From positions 100,217 through 164,216 of the forward strand of contig JAJEHQ010000025.1 of assembly GCA_022823625.1 (NCBI GenBank): 64,000 nt of DNA, given 5' to 3'. This DNA is from Gammaproteobacteria bacterium. GTDB lineage: Bacteria; Pseudomonadota; Gammaproteobacteria; Arenicellales; JAJDZL01. The notes beneath the pieces were generated by a model. The model had not been told where the DNA came from. It made no database searches and saw nothing but the letters and a program-made list of their open reading frames with translations. A program made the position numbers and the translations under genes. Positions 45,667 to 54,301 of this stretch are shown here, one piece after another. Position 1 is the first letter of the stretch, and each line of letters opens with the position of its first letter.

Positions 45667-46394
45667 TATTGCTGCCCTCCTGTAGCTGCGACTGTTTCAC
45701 CGCTATTGCCTGATCTCATTCTACGGTACTCTTCCATGAGTTTCCTTTTCTTGTCAGGGTCCTGTTCAGCGTTAGCGGCCGCCAAAATCTGGCTGAGCAG
45801 AACTGCATCGTTGTCTGAAACTTCCAACTCCTCTGGTTGCATGCCGTTTGAACGCGTTCTATTTCCGCTGCTTGCTACACCACCTGGTGTAATTTCATTT
45901 AAGATTGCCGGAGAGAGTCCGTCCTGATTTTCAAAATCAGACAATCCGGCAGGTTCATTTACAGGTTCACCCGATTCCGTAGTCTGATTTTCAGGTTCCG
46001 GCAATTCCGTACCCTGAACTCCCGATGCGGACATTGATTCTAACGTGGCAGCAAGGGTCTGACTGCCATCTGTACTCTGTCCCTTGAGCTGACCTCCACC
46101 GGCTGCTACACTTGAATTTGTACCGCTACTTCCACCACCTGACGTACCACCGCCGGTCCCGGCAGCACTGATGTTGATTTGGAGGCATTCTTCAAAGCGA
46201 ATCTGGTCGTCTATCAATCGCTGCAGCAGAATTTGATACTTTTCTTCTTCAGTAAGCAGCTGACCTTCAAAGCTATGGTCAACCGACTCAACACACTCCA
46301 TCAAATCTTTGGCACTGGCGGAAGAGGAAAAGAGAAACAGGCAACAGCCCACTGCTGCAATCGGAGTGTACAGCGAAAAACCTTTCCTTGGCAT
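45666..46394 (-). CDS. Secreted low-complexity protein, first gene of the envelope locus
   Basis: A 242-residue product from the ATG at 46394, with GGAA just upstream; a TTG at 46403 would add three residues. It has a signal peptide ending at SASA (about residue 29), then a short helical segment with two Cys (LMECVESVD and FEECLQ) that could form a disulfide. A long Gly/Ser/Thr and Pro/Glu-rich low-complexity middle follows (about 75-170), then a helical charged C-terminus (DPDKKRKLMEEYRRM). No family is recognised. It overlaps the lipoprotein gene by one base. The operon promoter should lie between 46395 and 46590. Confidence 0.65.
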   Translation of the reverse strand: MPRKGFSLYTPIAAVGCCLFLFSSSASAKDLMECVESVDHSFEGQLLTEEEKYQILLQRLIDDQIRFEECLQINISAAGTGGGTSGGGSSGTNSSVAAGGGQLKGQSTDGSQTLAATLESMSASGVQGTELPEPENQTTESGEPVNEPAGLSDFENQDGLSPAILNEITPGGVASSGNRTRSNGMQPEELEVSDNDAVLLSQILAAANAEQDPDKKRKLMEEYRRMRSGNSGETVAATGGQQ

Positions 46395-46590
46395 TATTTC
46401 CAAGCCTCAATTGAAATTTGGTTTGAACAGTGTCTTATACAGAGAATCATCCAATACTACAATTTTCCGCTACAACAAAAGAGTCCTTAATTTTGGGAAT
46501 TATAAACTTCAGATGACGGCTGTAAAATAACCGCAAGACACATTAACAAGTTTACTATTCTCGGTTCTGAATTAAATTTTGTAACTCTCT

Positions 46591-47205
46591 ATGTTCCCAC
46601 AAATCCCCAGCACGCTGCTTGAACTTCTATTGTTTCTGCTACCTGGATTTATAGCTGCTGCAATATTCTAATCGCTGATCTCCCATTCAAAACCTAACTC
46701 ATTTGAAAGGATAATCCTCGCCTTAATTTTTACCTTTATTGTTCAGTCAATAATGCCAATAGTACAGGCACTGGTTCCATCTATAGCGCCAACGCAACAA
46801 GATACATATGGCAAACTGGCATGGTTGGCGGCACTTTTTGCAATTGTTTTGGGAATATTTGCTGCTCTTTGCATCAATCACGATTGGCCACATAAACTCC
46901 TTCGAAAACTAAGAATCACAAAAGAAAACACATACTCTTCTGAGTGGTATTCCGCGTTTTCCCAGCACGAAAGATCGTACGTAGTGCTTCACTTGTATGA
47001 CGGTCGAAGAGTTTATGGTTGGCCGACCGAATGGCCAAGTAGACCTGCAGAGGGGCACTTTCACTTGGAAGAAGCAGAATGGATGGAAGAGAGTAAAATG
47101 AATACCAACAGTAAAGACAGGGAAAGTGTAAAATCTTTACTGGTTCCGGTGATTGATGTTCAAATTGTTGAATTTGTTCCAATATCCGAACAAAGCCAAA
47201 ATTAA
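46591..47205 (+). pseudogene. DUF6338-like gene interrupted by an in-frame TAA
   Basis: An ATG at 46591 opens a frame encoding an N-terminal membrane segment (LLELLLFLLPGFIAAAIF). A TAA at 46669-46671 then interrupts it. The same frame continues without loss for the rest of the gene, including SHSKPNSFERIILALIF, an internal ATG at 46753, a second span and the signature WYSAF...YVVLHLYDGRRVYGWP...GHFHLEEAEW. The continuity suggests one recent point mutation, with Tyr the likely original residue at codon 27, or a sequencing error. The part from 46753 (150 residues) could still be translated. The family has no established function. Confidence 0.65.
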
Positions 47206-47215
47206 CGAGAAAGTC

Positions 47216-47353
47216 ATGGTAAAAGCACCAAATCCTCCACCAAGTAGACAACATGGTGTGTCTCCAAAACCGCCACACACGGCAAAACCGCCGCCGCCAC
47301 CTCCTCCACCTGCACCTCCAAATCCAATAAGTCCTCCAAACAGAAGTCGCTAG
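47216..47353 (+). CDS. Proline-rich microprotein
   Basis: A 45-residue frame starting 11 bases after the DUF6338 stop, with GAGAAAG before the ATG. Almost half of the residues are proline (NPPPSRQHG, then a run of eight Pro). Short proline-rich frames after such a gene look like a paired product rather than noise, but composition alone cannot prove expression. No function is proposed. Confidence 0.35.
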   Translation: MVKAPNPPPSRQHGVSPKPPHTAKPPPPPPPPAPPNPISPPNRSR

Positions 47354-47479
47354 AAAAATTAGATTAGGACTGACAGTAGCAGGATTGCTTTGTTGCGGTT
47401 CTACTTGCTGTTCTAAAATTTTTTGTTGCAGTAATACTGCAGGTTCACTGCATTTTATGTGGCTGAGACGATGCCCATA

Positions 47480-47722
47480 TCAATCGGCTGGCTGATCTGC
47501 TCCAGTAGAGCGTAATTTTTTGAACCGATCTGATTTCAACGACCTCTTACGGGGTTGTCTTCCACAAACATGAATGTAAGATAGCATATCTGGATCATAA
47601 TGCACTTCATCAATGATGACCCCATCACGAATTTGTCCTAGGAATCCGCGCGGATCATCGCGCGCGTAATCTGCTATGGAGTAATTCCAAATTAACTGAC
47701 TTCCTGTCAGCCTGGTTCTCAG
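47480..47722 (-). pseudogene. Remnant of an AAA ATPase (AAA_14/DUF4143 type)
   Basis: An 80-codon open stretch without a start codon. Its middle reads DYARDDPRGFLGQ then DGVIIDEVHYDPDMLSYI, which matches the region around the Walker B motif of the AAA_14/DUF4143 ATPases (usually DDPRGFL...IIDEVQ..P.LLSYI). Nothing of the P-loop upstream or of the C-terminal domain remains, and similarity ends after LSYI. It is a decayed fragment beside another decayed gene. Confidence 0.45.
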
Positions 47723-47753
47723 TTACTAATATCCTGCTGTTACGTATTTTCAC

Positions 47754-48767
47754 TTAGTCAAGTGGCTGAGCCTTGACGAACACGCGCTCAGTCTGTACAG
47801 TATGGTCTAACAGTCTGATCATGGCATAGACTGCTTCAATGTACGGGACTTCTGTATCTGTCATCTGTGCCATCTCGATCACCGCTCCAATTAGCCCTTC
47901 AAGTTCAAGCGCTTTTCCGACTTCAATGTCCTGTAACATCGAGGTCTTGTGCTTACCGACTCTTTCAGCACCTGCTATTCGGCGCTCATTGGACAACCGA
48001 ATTTCAATATCTAGCCGATGCGCAACTTCGCGACATTCTGTCATCATTCTGTCAATCAAGTCACGCGAGGGATCGTAGCGACAGATGTCCTCCAATGTTG
48101 CATGAGCCAAAGCACTGACCGGGTTAAAGCTCAGGTTTCCGAGCACCTTTAACCACGTCTCTGCTCGAATGCTTTCAAGAATTGGTGACTTGAAGCCAGC
48201 GCGAGTCAGAAGGTCTGCCAGCTCCCTGGTCCTATCTTTTTCAATCCCGTCGATCTCTCCAATTGGCATCCGAAGACCCTCGATATGCGTAATTTCCCCA
48301 GGGGCGCTGATTTCCGCCGCTGGATAGGAGATCGAACCAATAATATTTCGAGGATCAAGCGTTGAACTCAGTTTGCCGTCTGGATCGATAGTCTGCAATA
48401 CATGGTTATCGAATTCGCCGCCATGTAGCTGAAAATACCACCAAAGAATGCCATTCTGAATGGTCAGCAGCACGGAATCTTCACCCAGTAAAGAACTTAC
48501 GTCATCGACTATTGGTGCAATCTGGTGAGCTTTTACTGCCAGAATTACCAAATCCTGGCGTCCGACTGAACGGATGTCATCAGTCGCTGCAACCCCTTCT
48601 GCGAACTCTTCAGTCCCATCATTCATAATGAGTTTGATGCCGTTGTTCGCCTGAATTGCTGCAAGATGTGGGCCTCGGGCGATCAGTGTTACCTCTTCAC
48701 CTAGATTGTGAAGCTTCACACCCATCATGCCACCCATTGACCCTGCACCAACAATACAGATTTTCAT
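47754..48767 (-). CDS. Ketopantoate reductase family protein (PanE/ApbA)
   Basis: A 337-residue NADPH-dependent reductase. The Rossmann motif VGAGSMGGMMGVKL is at the N-terminus, LVILAVKAHQ near residue 73 and QNGILWW near 103; the C-terminal helical domain holds AETWLKVLGNLSFNPVSAL near 205, containing the Lys and Asn typical of the catalytic set. It could reduce 2-ketopantoate for coenzyme A synthesis, but the family also serves other 2-keto acids and this copy is about 35 residues longer than typical PanE, so panE is not assigned. A GGAGGC site precedes the ATG. No pan genes are adjacent. Confidence 0.82.
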   Translation of the reverse strand: MKICIVGAGSMGGMMGVKLHNLGEEVTLIARGPHLAAIQANNGIKLIMNDGTEEFAEGVAATDDIRSVGRQDLVILAVKAHQIAPIVDDVSSLLGEDSVLLTIQNGILWWYFQLHGGEFDNHVLQTIDPDGKLSSTLDPRNIIGSISYPAAEISAPGEITHIEGLRMPIGEIDGIEKDRTRELADLLTRAGFKSPILESIRAETWLKVLGNLSFNPVSALAHATLEDICRYDPSRDLIDRMMTECREVAHRLDIEIRLSNERRIAGAERVGKHKTSMLQDIEVGKALELEGLIGAVIEMAQMTDTEVPYIEAVYAMIRLLDHTVQTERVFVKAQPLD

Positions 48768-48983
48768 AGAATGCCTCCGCCTGAATCAGAATTGGAAGAA
48801 ATTAGTACTGATGCAGATTGAATCTGCGAATCAGCATTGATTGATTTTGGAGAACCGATTCGGTAGCTTTGAATCGGTCAATTGAGAGGGCTGTCTCCTA
48901 ATGTTGAACAATAATAACCTGTTTCAGCATTATTTTTCACAATTTCCATGCCGAATAGGTCAGAACTAGAGCACCTAGGGTGA

Positions 48984-49616
48984 TCAATTTTTGTGTGCGA
49001 CCATCAGACCATCGCGAATTGGCAGCAGGGTGTTGGTGACGCGTGCATCCGCCAAAACGTGCCGGTTGAATTCGTCAAGTGCCACAGCCGACTCATCTTC
49101 GGGATTTAAAACCTCACCGCTCCAGAGTACATTGTCGGCAATAATCAACCCACCGCTTGAAACCAGCGGCATGACTGCTTCATAGTATCGAATGTAGTTG
49201 ACTTTGTCGGCATCGATATATGTCATATCGAAGGGTCCATCAAGACTGGGAATGACATCCAGTGCGTGTCCGATCCTGATTTTAATTTTGCTTCCGTGAG
49301 GGGTGCGAGCAAAGAAACTCCGGGCAATCGCCTCACTGTCCGGATCAATGTCGAGTGTGATCAACTCGCCATCCTGCGGTAAGACCTCGGCAACTGCCAG
49401 TGCGGAATAGCCAGTAAACATCCCAATTTCCAAGGCTCGCTTTGCTCCGACACTGCGCGCCAGAAGCCTGAGCACAGCTGCCTGGAGTCCACCGGACAAC
49501 ATTCTTGACATGTCGGAATTTTCAACTGTCCAGTCGTGGATTTCTGTTACCAGTTCAGACGATTGTTCTGAATGTGTTTCAGCATAAGCTTCAATTTTTT
49601 CATCAATAAAATTCAT
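48984..49616 (-). CDS. Class I SAM-dependent O-methyltransferase
   Basis: A 210-residue enzyme of the caffeoyl-CoA / catechol O-methyltransferase family (Methyltransf_3). Blocks include the SAM site ALEIGMFTGYSALAVAEVLP near residue 62, ITLDIDPDSEAIA near 86, the metal-binding DMTYIDADKVNYIRYYEAV near 133 and LIIADNVLWSGEV near 158. Bacterial members methylate small catechols or polar metabolites; the substrate here is unknown. It is 216 bases upstream of the PanE-like gene, with a separate promoter likely. Confidence 0.85.
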   Translation of the reverse strand: MNFIDEKIEAYAETHSEQSSELVTEIHDWTVENSDMSRMLSGGLQAAVLRLLARSVGAKRALEIGMFTGYSALAVAEVLPQDGELITLDIDPDSEAIARSFFARTPHGSKIKIRIGHALDVIPSLDGPFDMTYIDADKVNYIRYYEAVMPLVSSGGLIIADNVLWSGEVLNPEDESAVALDEFNRHVLADARVTNTLLPIRDGLMVAHKN

Positions 49617-49859
49617 GGCGGAGAAAGTCGTGCGAATTGATGGATCAAGACTAGGGTCTTTACCAAATGTTATATCTTCGGACGTACTGACACCTGGAAA
49701 TTTCTATGTCTGACCAGTTCCGTTCAAATCGCCTTAAATCTCCCGTTTTTCTCGTTCGACTACTTGAATTAAGATAGAATTTAACACTTTCTATCCCGGC
49801 GGTCAGGGGTAGCAACGGTACAGTGTGCCATTTCAAACCAGTAGAGCTTTCAGAAAATC

Positions 49860-50789
49860 ATGTGCGGGATTGTTGGTCTATATCTCAAGAACCCTGAACT
49901 AGAGTCGCGGCTTGGTGAGTTCGTCTCAGACATGCTTGAGGAAATGGGTGACCGCGGACCCGACAGTGCAGGCGTCGCAATTTACCGAAATCCGGCACCA
50001 GAAGGAGGTTCTAAAGTATCACTGTTCAGCACCAGTTCAGATGAAGACTGGTCAGCGCGGACAGCTCAGGCCAGTCAAGCATTTGACCTAGAATTTGATC
50101 TTGAAATACATGCCAGTCATGCCATTTTGACAAGCTCAGCACCAGTCGATGAAATCGAACGCTGGATACGCAGCAATTGGCCGGACCTGCGCATAATGAG
50201 CGTCGGTGAGTCAATCGAAATCTACAAGGAAATGGGGCATCCCAAAGATGTTGCAGAGCGATTTGGGTTTAAGAACTTTTCTGGAACACACGCCGTTGCG
50301 CACACCCGCATGGCAACTGAAAGCGCGGTGACCACAGAGCACTCACACCCCTTTTCTACAGGTCTTGACCTGTGCCTGGTCCATAATGGCTCTCTATCAA
50401 ATCACAATCGCCTCAGAAATTACCTTACCAGGCAAGGCGGCCAGTTTCAGACTGACAATGACAGCGAAGTGGCGGCAGGTTACCTGACCTGGCGACTGTC
50501 ACTCGGCGAATCAGTAGTTGACGCGCTCGAATCTGCCATCCGGGACCTCGACGGTTTTTACACCTTTGCCATCGGCTCAAGTAACGGATTTTCAGTGCTG
50601 CGCGATCCGATTGCCTGTAAACCGGCGGTGCTCGCAGAAAATGATGACTGGGTGGCAATGTCATCCGAATATCGTGCCATCGCCCGCCTGCCCGATGCAA
50701 AGCACTCCAATATTTGGGAGCCCGCTCCTGCTCAGATATACAGCTGGGAGCGTAGTAATTCTGACGCCGGAACTCAAAATGCAGTTTGA
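49860..50789 (+). CDS. glxB: Class II glutamine amidotransferase subunit (GlxB / N-methylglutamate synthase subunit A type)
   Basis: A 309-residue protein similar to the amidotransferase domain of glutamate synthase as a separate subunit. The chain starts MCGIVGLYL, so Cys2 becomes the N-terminal nucleophile after Met removal. Further markers are GDRGPDSAGVAIY near residue 32, AHTRMATES near 142, HNGSLSNHNRLR near 174 and DSEVAAGYL near 199. With the next two genes it makes a three-part enzyme equivalent to N-methylglutamate synthase (MgsABC) or the rhizobial GlxBCD complex. Its stop lies 11 bases inside glxC. Confidence 0.85.
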   Translation: MCGIVGLYLKNPELESRLGEFVSDMLEEMGDRGPDSAGVAIYRNPAPEGGSKVSLFSTSSDEDWSARTAQASQAFDLEFDLEIHASHAILTSSAPVDEIERWIRSNWPDLRIMSVGESIEIYKEMGHPKDVAERFGFKNFSGTHAVAHTRMATESAVTTEHSHPFSTGLDLCLVHNGSLSNHNRLRNYLTRQGGQFQTDNDSEVAAGYLTWRLSLGESVVDALESAIRDLDGFYTFAIGSSNGFSVLRDPIACKPAVLAENDDWVAMSSEYRAIARLPDAKHSNIWEPAPAQIYSWERSNSDAGTQNAV

Positions 50790-51456
50790 TCTGGCCACTC
50801 AATCGCTGCGGGAGATCAATGCAGCACTGCATCATTCCGATAGAGAAGAGGGTGAAGAATTTGTCATCGCCCATCCCAAGGGCACGCATTCTGTTGCCGT
50901 CGGGCTGTCCGACGCAATTAACGTGACTATTGACGGCCACGTGGGATATTACTGTGCGGGAATGAACAAAAATGCTAGCATTCACATTGCCGGTAACGCC
51001 GGACCAGGGCTCGCTGAAAACATGATGTCCGGAAGAGTTGTCGTAGATGGCAACGCCTCACAGTATGCAGGCGCGTCAGGTCACGGAGGTCTGCTGGTGA
51101 TCAAGGGTAATACCAGTTCGCGCTGTGGCATCTCAATGAAAGGCATAAATATTGTCGTAGGCGGATCCATCGGTCATTTTGGTGCATTCATGGCACAATC
51201 TGGCCGACTTGTCGTTTGCGGCGACTGCGGTGGCAACCTTGGTGATTCTATTTATGAAGCGCATATTTTTGTTCGCGGTGAAATTGACAGTCTCGGTTCA
51301 GACTGCATCGAAAAAGAAATGACACCTGATCACAAAAGAGAGCTTCAGAACCTGCTACAGAACGCCGGGATTCATTATTCAGCTGCGGAATTTCGTCGCT
51401 ATGGCTCGGAACGGACACTCTATAACTTTAATATCGACAACGCTGATGCCATCTGA
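50779..51456 (+). CDS. glxC: Glutamate synthase domain 3-like subunit (GlxC / MgsB type, GXGXG)
   Basis: This 225-residue subunit corresponds to the C-terminal right-handed beta-helix of glutamate synthase. The ATG at 50779 is inside the end of glxB; the longer frame from 50518 is an overlap artefact. The body is built of Gly-spaced turns, such as HIAGNAGPGLAENMMSG, GNASQYAGASGHGGLLVIKG and VCGDCGGNLGDSIYEA. In glutamate synthase this domain links the ammonia tunnel to the FMN site. It overlaps glxD by 11 bases, so the three subunits are made together. Confidence 0.87.
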   Translation: MQFDLATQSLREINAALHHSDREEGEEFVIAHPKGTHSVAVGLSDAINVTIDGHVGYYCAGMNKNASIHIAGNAGPGLAENMMSGRVVVDGNASQYAGASGHGGLLVIKGNTSSRCGISMKGINIVVGGSIGHFGAFMAQSGRLVVCGDCGGNLGDSIYEAHIFVRGEIDSLGSDCIEKEMTPDHKRELQNLLQNAGIHYSAAEFRRYGSERTLYNFNIDNADAI

Positions 51457-52780
51457 ATTGAAACGTCAAAATTTTGACCCCCGGCCGCTTCGACCCTCGT
51501 CGACATTTCCTGACCATGTGCTTGCAGAAATTCATCGAGCTGCTGATCAGGGCGTCTATGAAATCCGTGGATTTGGTGCGAAACGATCAATTCCAACGTT
51601 TGACGATCTGCTGTTCTTAGGTGCATCCATGTCGCGCTACCCGCTTGAAGGCTACCGCGAACGCTGTGATACCAATGTGGTGATTGGCGACCGGTTTGCA
51701 AAGCGGCCCTTGGATCTTAAAATTCCGATTACCATCGCTGGCATGAGTTTTGGCGCGCTCGGTGCAAATGCGAAAGAGTCAATCGGACTGGCCGCCACCC
51801 AGATGGGAACTAGTACCACCACGGGTGACGGCGGAATGACGGATGAAGAGAGGCTTTCATCAAAAACACTGATCTATCAGGTTCTGCCTTCAAGGTACGG
51901 ACTAAACCCGGATGATGTACGCCGCGCCGACGCGCTGGAAGTGGTCGTCGGACAAGGCGCAAAACCAGGTGGTGGGGGCATGCTGCTGGGTCAGAAAATT
52001 ACCGAACGGGTCGCTGGAATGCGTGATTTGCCAGTTGGCATTGATCAGCGAAGTGCATGCCGTCATCCAGACTGGACCGGTCCTGATGATCTTGAAATTA
52101 AAGTTCAAGAGCTTAGGGAAATCACTGACTGGAAAATTCCGATTCTGATCAAAATCGGCGCCACCCGCGTTCAGTTTGATGTGGCACTGGCCATCAAGGC
52201 AGGAGCTGATGCCATTGTGCTTGATGGTATGCAAGGCGGCACTGCAGCAACACAGGATGTATTTATCGAACACGTAGGAATTCCGACTCTTCCGGCAGTG
52301 CGACAGGCTGTCGATGCACTCGTTGAGCTTGATATGCATCGTAAGGTTCAGTTAATCGTATCGGGTGGCATTCGAAGTGGCGCCGATGTTGCCAAAGCTT
52401 TGGCTCTAGGGGCTGATGCCGTTTCGATTGGCAGCGCGGCAATGGTTGCGCTTGGCTGCAATCGACCCGTTTATCTTGAGGATTATGAAAAACTCGGTAC
52501 TTTGCCAGGGTGCTGTCATCATTGTCACACTGGACGCTGTCCAGTCGGCATCACCACCCAGGACCCTGAACTCGAAGCGCGTCTTCGACCCGAACAGGGA
52601 TCGAGGTGGCTTAGGAATTACCTTTCTACAATGGTGCTCGAACTGCAGACGCTGGCAAGAGCCTGCGGTAAGAGCCATGTCCAGAATTTGGAACCAGAGG
52701 ACATGGTCGCTCTGACAGTTGAAGCAGCAGCCATGGCAAAAGTACCGCTTGCTGGAACCAGTTGGATTCCTGGAGCGTAA
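51446..52780 (+). CDS. glxD: FMN-binding glutamate synthase subunit (GlxD / MgsC type)
   Basis: The 444-residue catalytic subunit from the ATG at 51446 (MPSELKRQNFDP). The FMN barrel is recognisable from PITIAGMSFGALG near residue 95, GQGAKPGGGGMLLG near 170, ADAIVLDGMQGGTAAT near 250 and VSGGIRSGADVAKALALGADAVSIG near 305. The 3Fe-4S cysteines occur in CCHHCHTGRCPVG near 355. In the N-methylglutamate pathway the complex makes N-methylglutamate from methylamine and glutamate; in rhizobia the role of GlxBCD is less clear. A 133-base gap separates it from the glutamine synthetase gene. Confidence 0.88.
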   Translation: MPSELKRQNFDPRPLRPSSTFPDHVLAEIHRAADQGVYEIRGFGAKRSIPTFDDLLFLGASMSRYPLEGYRERCDTNVVIGDRFAKRPLDLKIPITIAGMSFGALGANAKESIGLAATQMGTSTTTGDGGMTDEERLSSKTLIYQVLPSRYGLNPDDVRRADALEVVVGQGAKPGGGGMLLGQKITERVAGMRDLPVGIDQRSACRHPDWTGPDDLEIKVQELREITDWKIPILIKIGATRVQFDVALAIKAGADAIVLDGMQGGTAATQDVFIEHVGIPTLPAVRQAVDALVELDMHRKVQLIVSGGIRSGADVAKALALGADAVSIGSAAMVALGCNRPVYLEDYEKLGTLPGCCHHCHTGRCPVGITTQDPELEARLRPEQGSRWLRNYLSTMVLELQTLARACGKSHVQNLEPEDMVALTVEAAAMAKVPLAGTSWIPGA

Positions 52781-52913
52781 GCCATTTGAGTAATTCGTTG
52801 TGGGCGCACAATTGAGATTTTTGAGTTTGACCTGCTCGCGATTATGTGAATCAGGCTGAAAAGTCTGGTTGGTTGTATACGTGAGCTCCAATCACATTTT
52901 AGGAGGTTGAAAG

Positions 52914-54221
52914 ATGTCGACAGATCTTGCGAAAGTCGCAAAAGAAGAATCAATCAAGTATTTCCTGATCAGTTTCGTGGACTTGTTTGGAGTGCTTCGG
53001 GCAAAGCTTGTGCCTGCCGCCGCAATAGGCGGAATGCAGGAAGAAGGTGCTGGGTTCGCCGGGTTCGCAACCTGGCTGGACATGACTCCCGCAGACCCCG
53101 ACATGCTCGCGATTCCCGACCCCAACAGTCTCATCATTCTGCCATGGAACCGTGAAATCGGATGGCTGGCTGCAGATTTGTGGATGAGCGGCGCCGAAGT
53201 GGAGCAATGTCCACGCGTCATTCTGAAACGACAGATTGACAAGTTCGCCGAAAACGGCCATGTGATGAAAACTGGAGTGGAATGCGAATACATGCTGATC
53301 AACACGAGTGGCGATGACATCAACGACTCGCTGGACTCCCAGGAGAAACCTTGCTATGACCAGTCTTCGCTGCTCAGAAAATATCACATAGTCAGTGAAA
53401 TCTGCGACGCTATGGTCGAACTTGGCTGGGGGCCTTACCAGAACGACCACGAAGACGCCAACGGCCAGTTTGAGATGAACTGGGACTACAGTGACGCTCT
53501 GACGACAGCAGATCGGCATACCTTCTTCAAGTTCATGGTAAAGACAATCGCTGAGCGCAATGGCGAGCGCGCAACATTTATGCCGAAACCATTTGTTGAT
53601 CTGACTGGTAATGGCTGTCACGCACATGTCTCGGTGTGGAATTCCGATGGAAGTAAAAATCTGTTTCTTGACGAATCTGAGGAAATGGGACTATCCGAAC
53701 TGGCCTATAAGTTTTTAGGCGGCATCATTCACAGTGCAGAAGCGCTGTGTTCAATTTTTAATCCAAATGTCAACAGTTACAAGAGGATTAATGCCGCACG
53801 GACCCGCTCAGGCGCTTCCTGGTCGCCAAACTCAGTTACCTATACCGGAAACAATCGAACGCATATGATTCGAATTCCTGATGCAGGACGTTTCGAATTA
53901 CGTTTGATGGATGGTTCAGCGAATCCTTACCTTATGCAAGCTGGGATCGCAGCGGCCGGACTTGACGGTATTCAGAACAACCGCGACCCGGGGCAGAGAC
54001 TGGATAATGACATGTATGCCAATCCTGAACTGGCTGGCGATGTCAAGAAACTGCCACTGAATCTGCTGGATGCCATTCGACTGACCGAGTCCAATGAGGT
54101 GCTTCGAAATTCACTTGGCGCTGACAACATCAATAGCTATTGCAAATTGAAACTGCAGAACTGGAATCAGTACTGCGCTGAAGTTTCTAACTGGGAGCGT
54201 GCCAATACGCTAGATTGCTGA
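52914..54221 (+). CDS. Type III glutamine synthetase / gamma-glutamylmethylamide synthetase
   Basis: A 435-residue ligase of the GlnT/GmaS group, well below the size of GlnN-type type III enzymes and close to gamma-glutamylmethylamide synthetase. Motifs include VECEYMLIN near residue 123, NDHEDANGQFEMNW near 180, TFMPKPFVDLTGNGCHAHVS near 222, and RTRSGASWSPNSVTYTGNNR near 297. The Lys/Arg latch segment ends with HMIRIPDAGRFELRLMDGSANPY. An ideal AGGAGG site precedes the ATG. Together with glxBCD this reproduces the mgsABC-gmaS half of the N-methylglutamate pathway for methylamine nitrogen. The mgdABCD dehydrogenase genes are not in this window, so glutamine-like functions cannot be excluded. 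Confidence 0.8.
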   Translation: MSTDLAKVAKEESIKYFLISFVDLFGVLRAKLVPAAAIGGMQEEGAGFAGFATWLDMTPADPDMLAIPDPNSLIILPWNREIGWLAADLWMSGAEVEQCPRVILKRQIDKFAENGHVMKTGVECEYMLINTSGDDINDSLDSQEKPCYDQSSLLRKYHIVSEICDAMVELGWGPYQNDHEDANGQFEMNWDYSDALTTADRHTFFKFMVKTIAERNGERATFMPKPFVDLTGNGCHAHVSVWNSDGSKNLFLDESEEMGLSELAYKFLGGIIHSAEALCSIFNPNVNSYKRINAARTRSGASWSPNSVTYTGNNRTHMIRIPDAGRFELRLMDGSANPYLMQAGIAAAGLDGIQNNRDPGQRLDNDMYANPELAGDVKKLPLNLLDAIRLTESNEVLRNSLGADNINSYCKLKLQNWNQYCAEVSNWERANTLDC

Positions 54222-54265
54222 TTGATTTACCAACCGTTGACGCAATAAACCGGTTGCACAATCAT

Positions 54266-54298
54266 AGTTTGACTGCCGAGCCCAACGGCAGTCAAACT
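54266..54298. terminator. Perfect 13-bp hairpin between convergent gmaS-like and anmK genes
   Basis: AGTTTGACTGCCG pairs exactly with CGGCAGTCAAACT around a seven-base loop. It lies 44 bases after the synthetase stop and three bases before the anmK stop, so it can serve both convergent transcripts. No long T-run follows, yet the stem is strong. Confidence 0.7.
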
Positions 54299-54301
54299 CA
54301 A

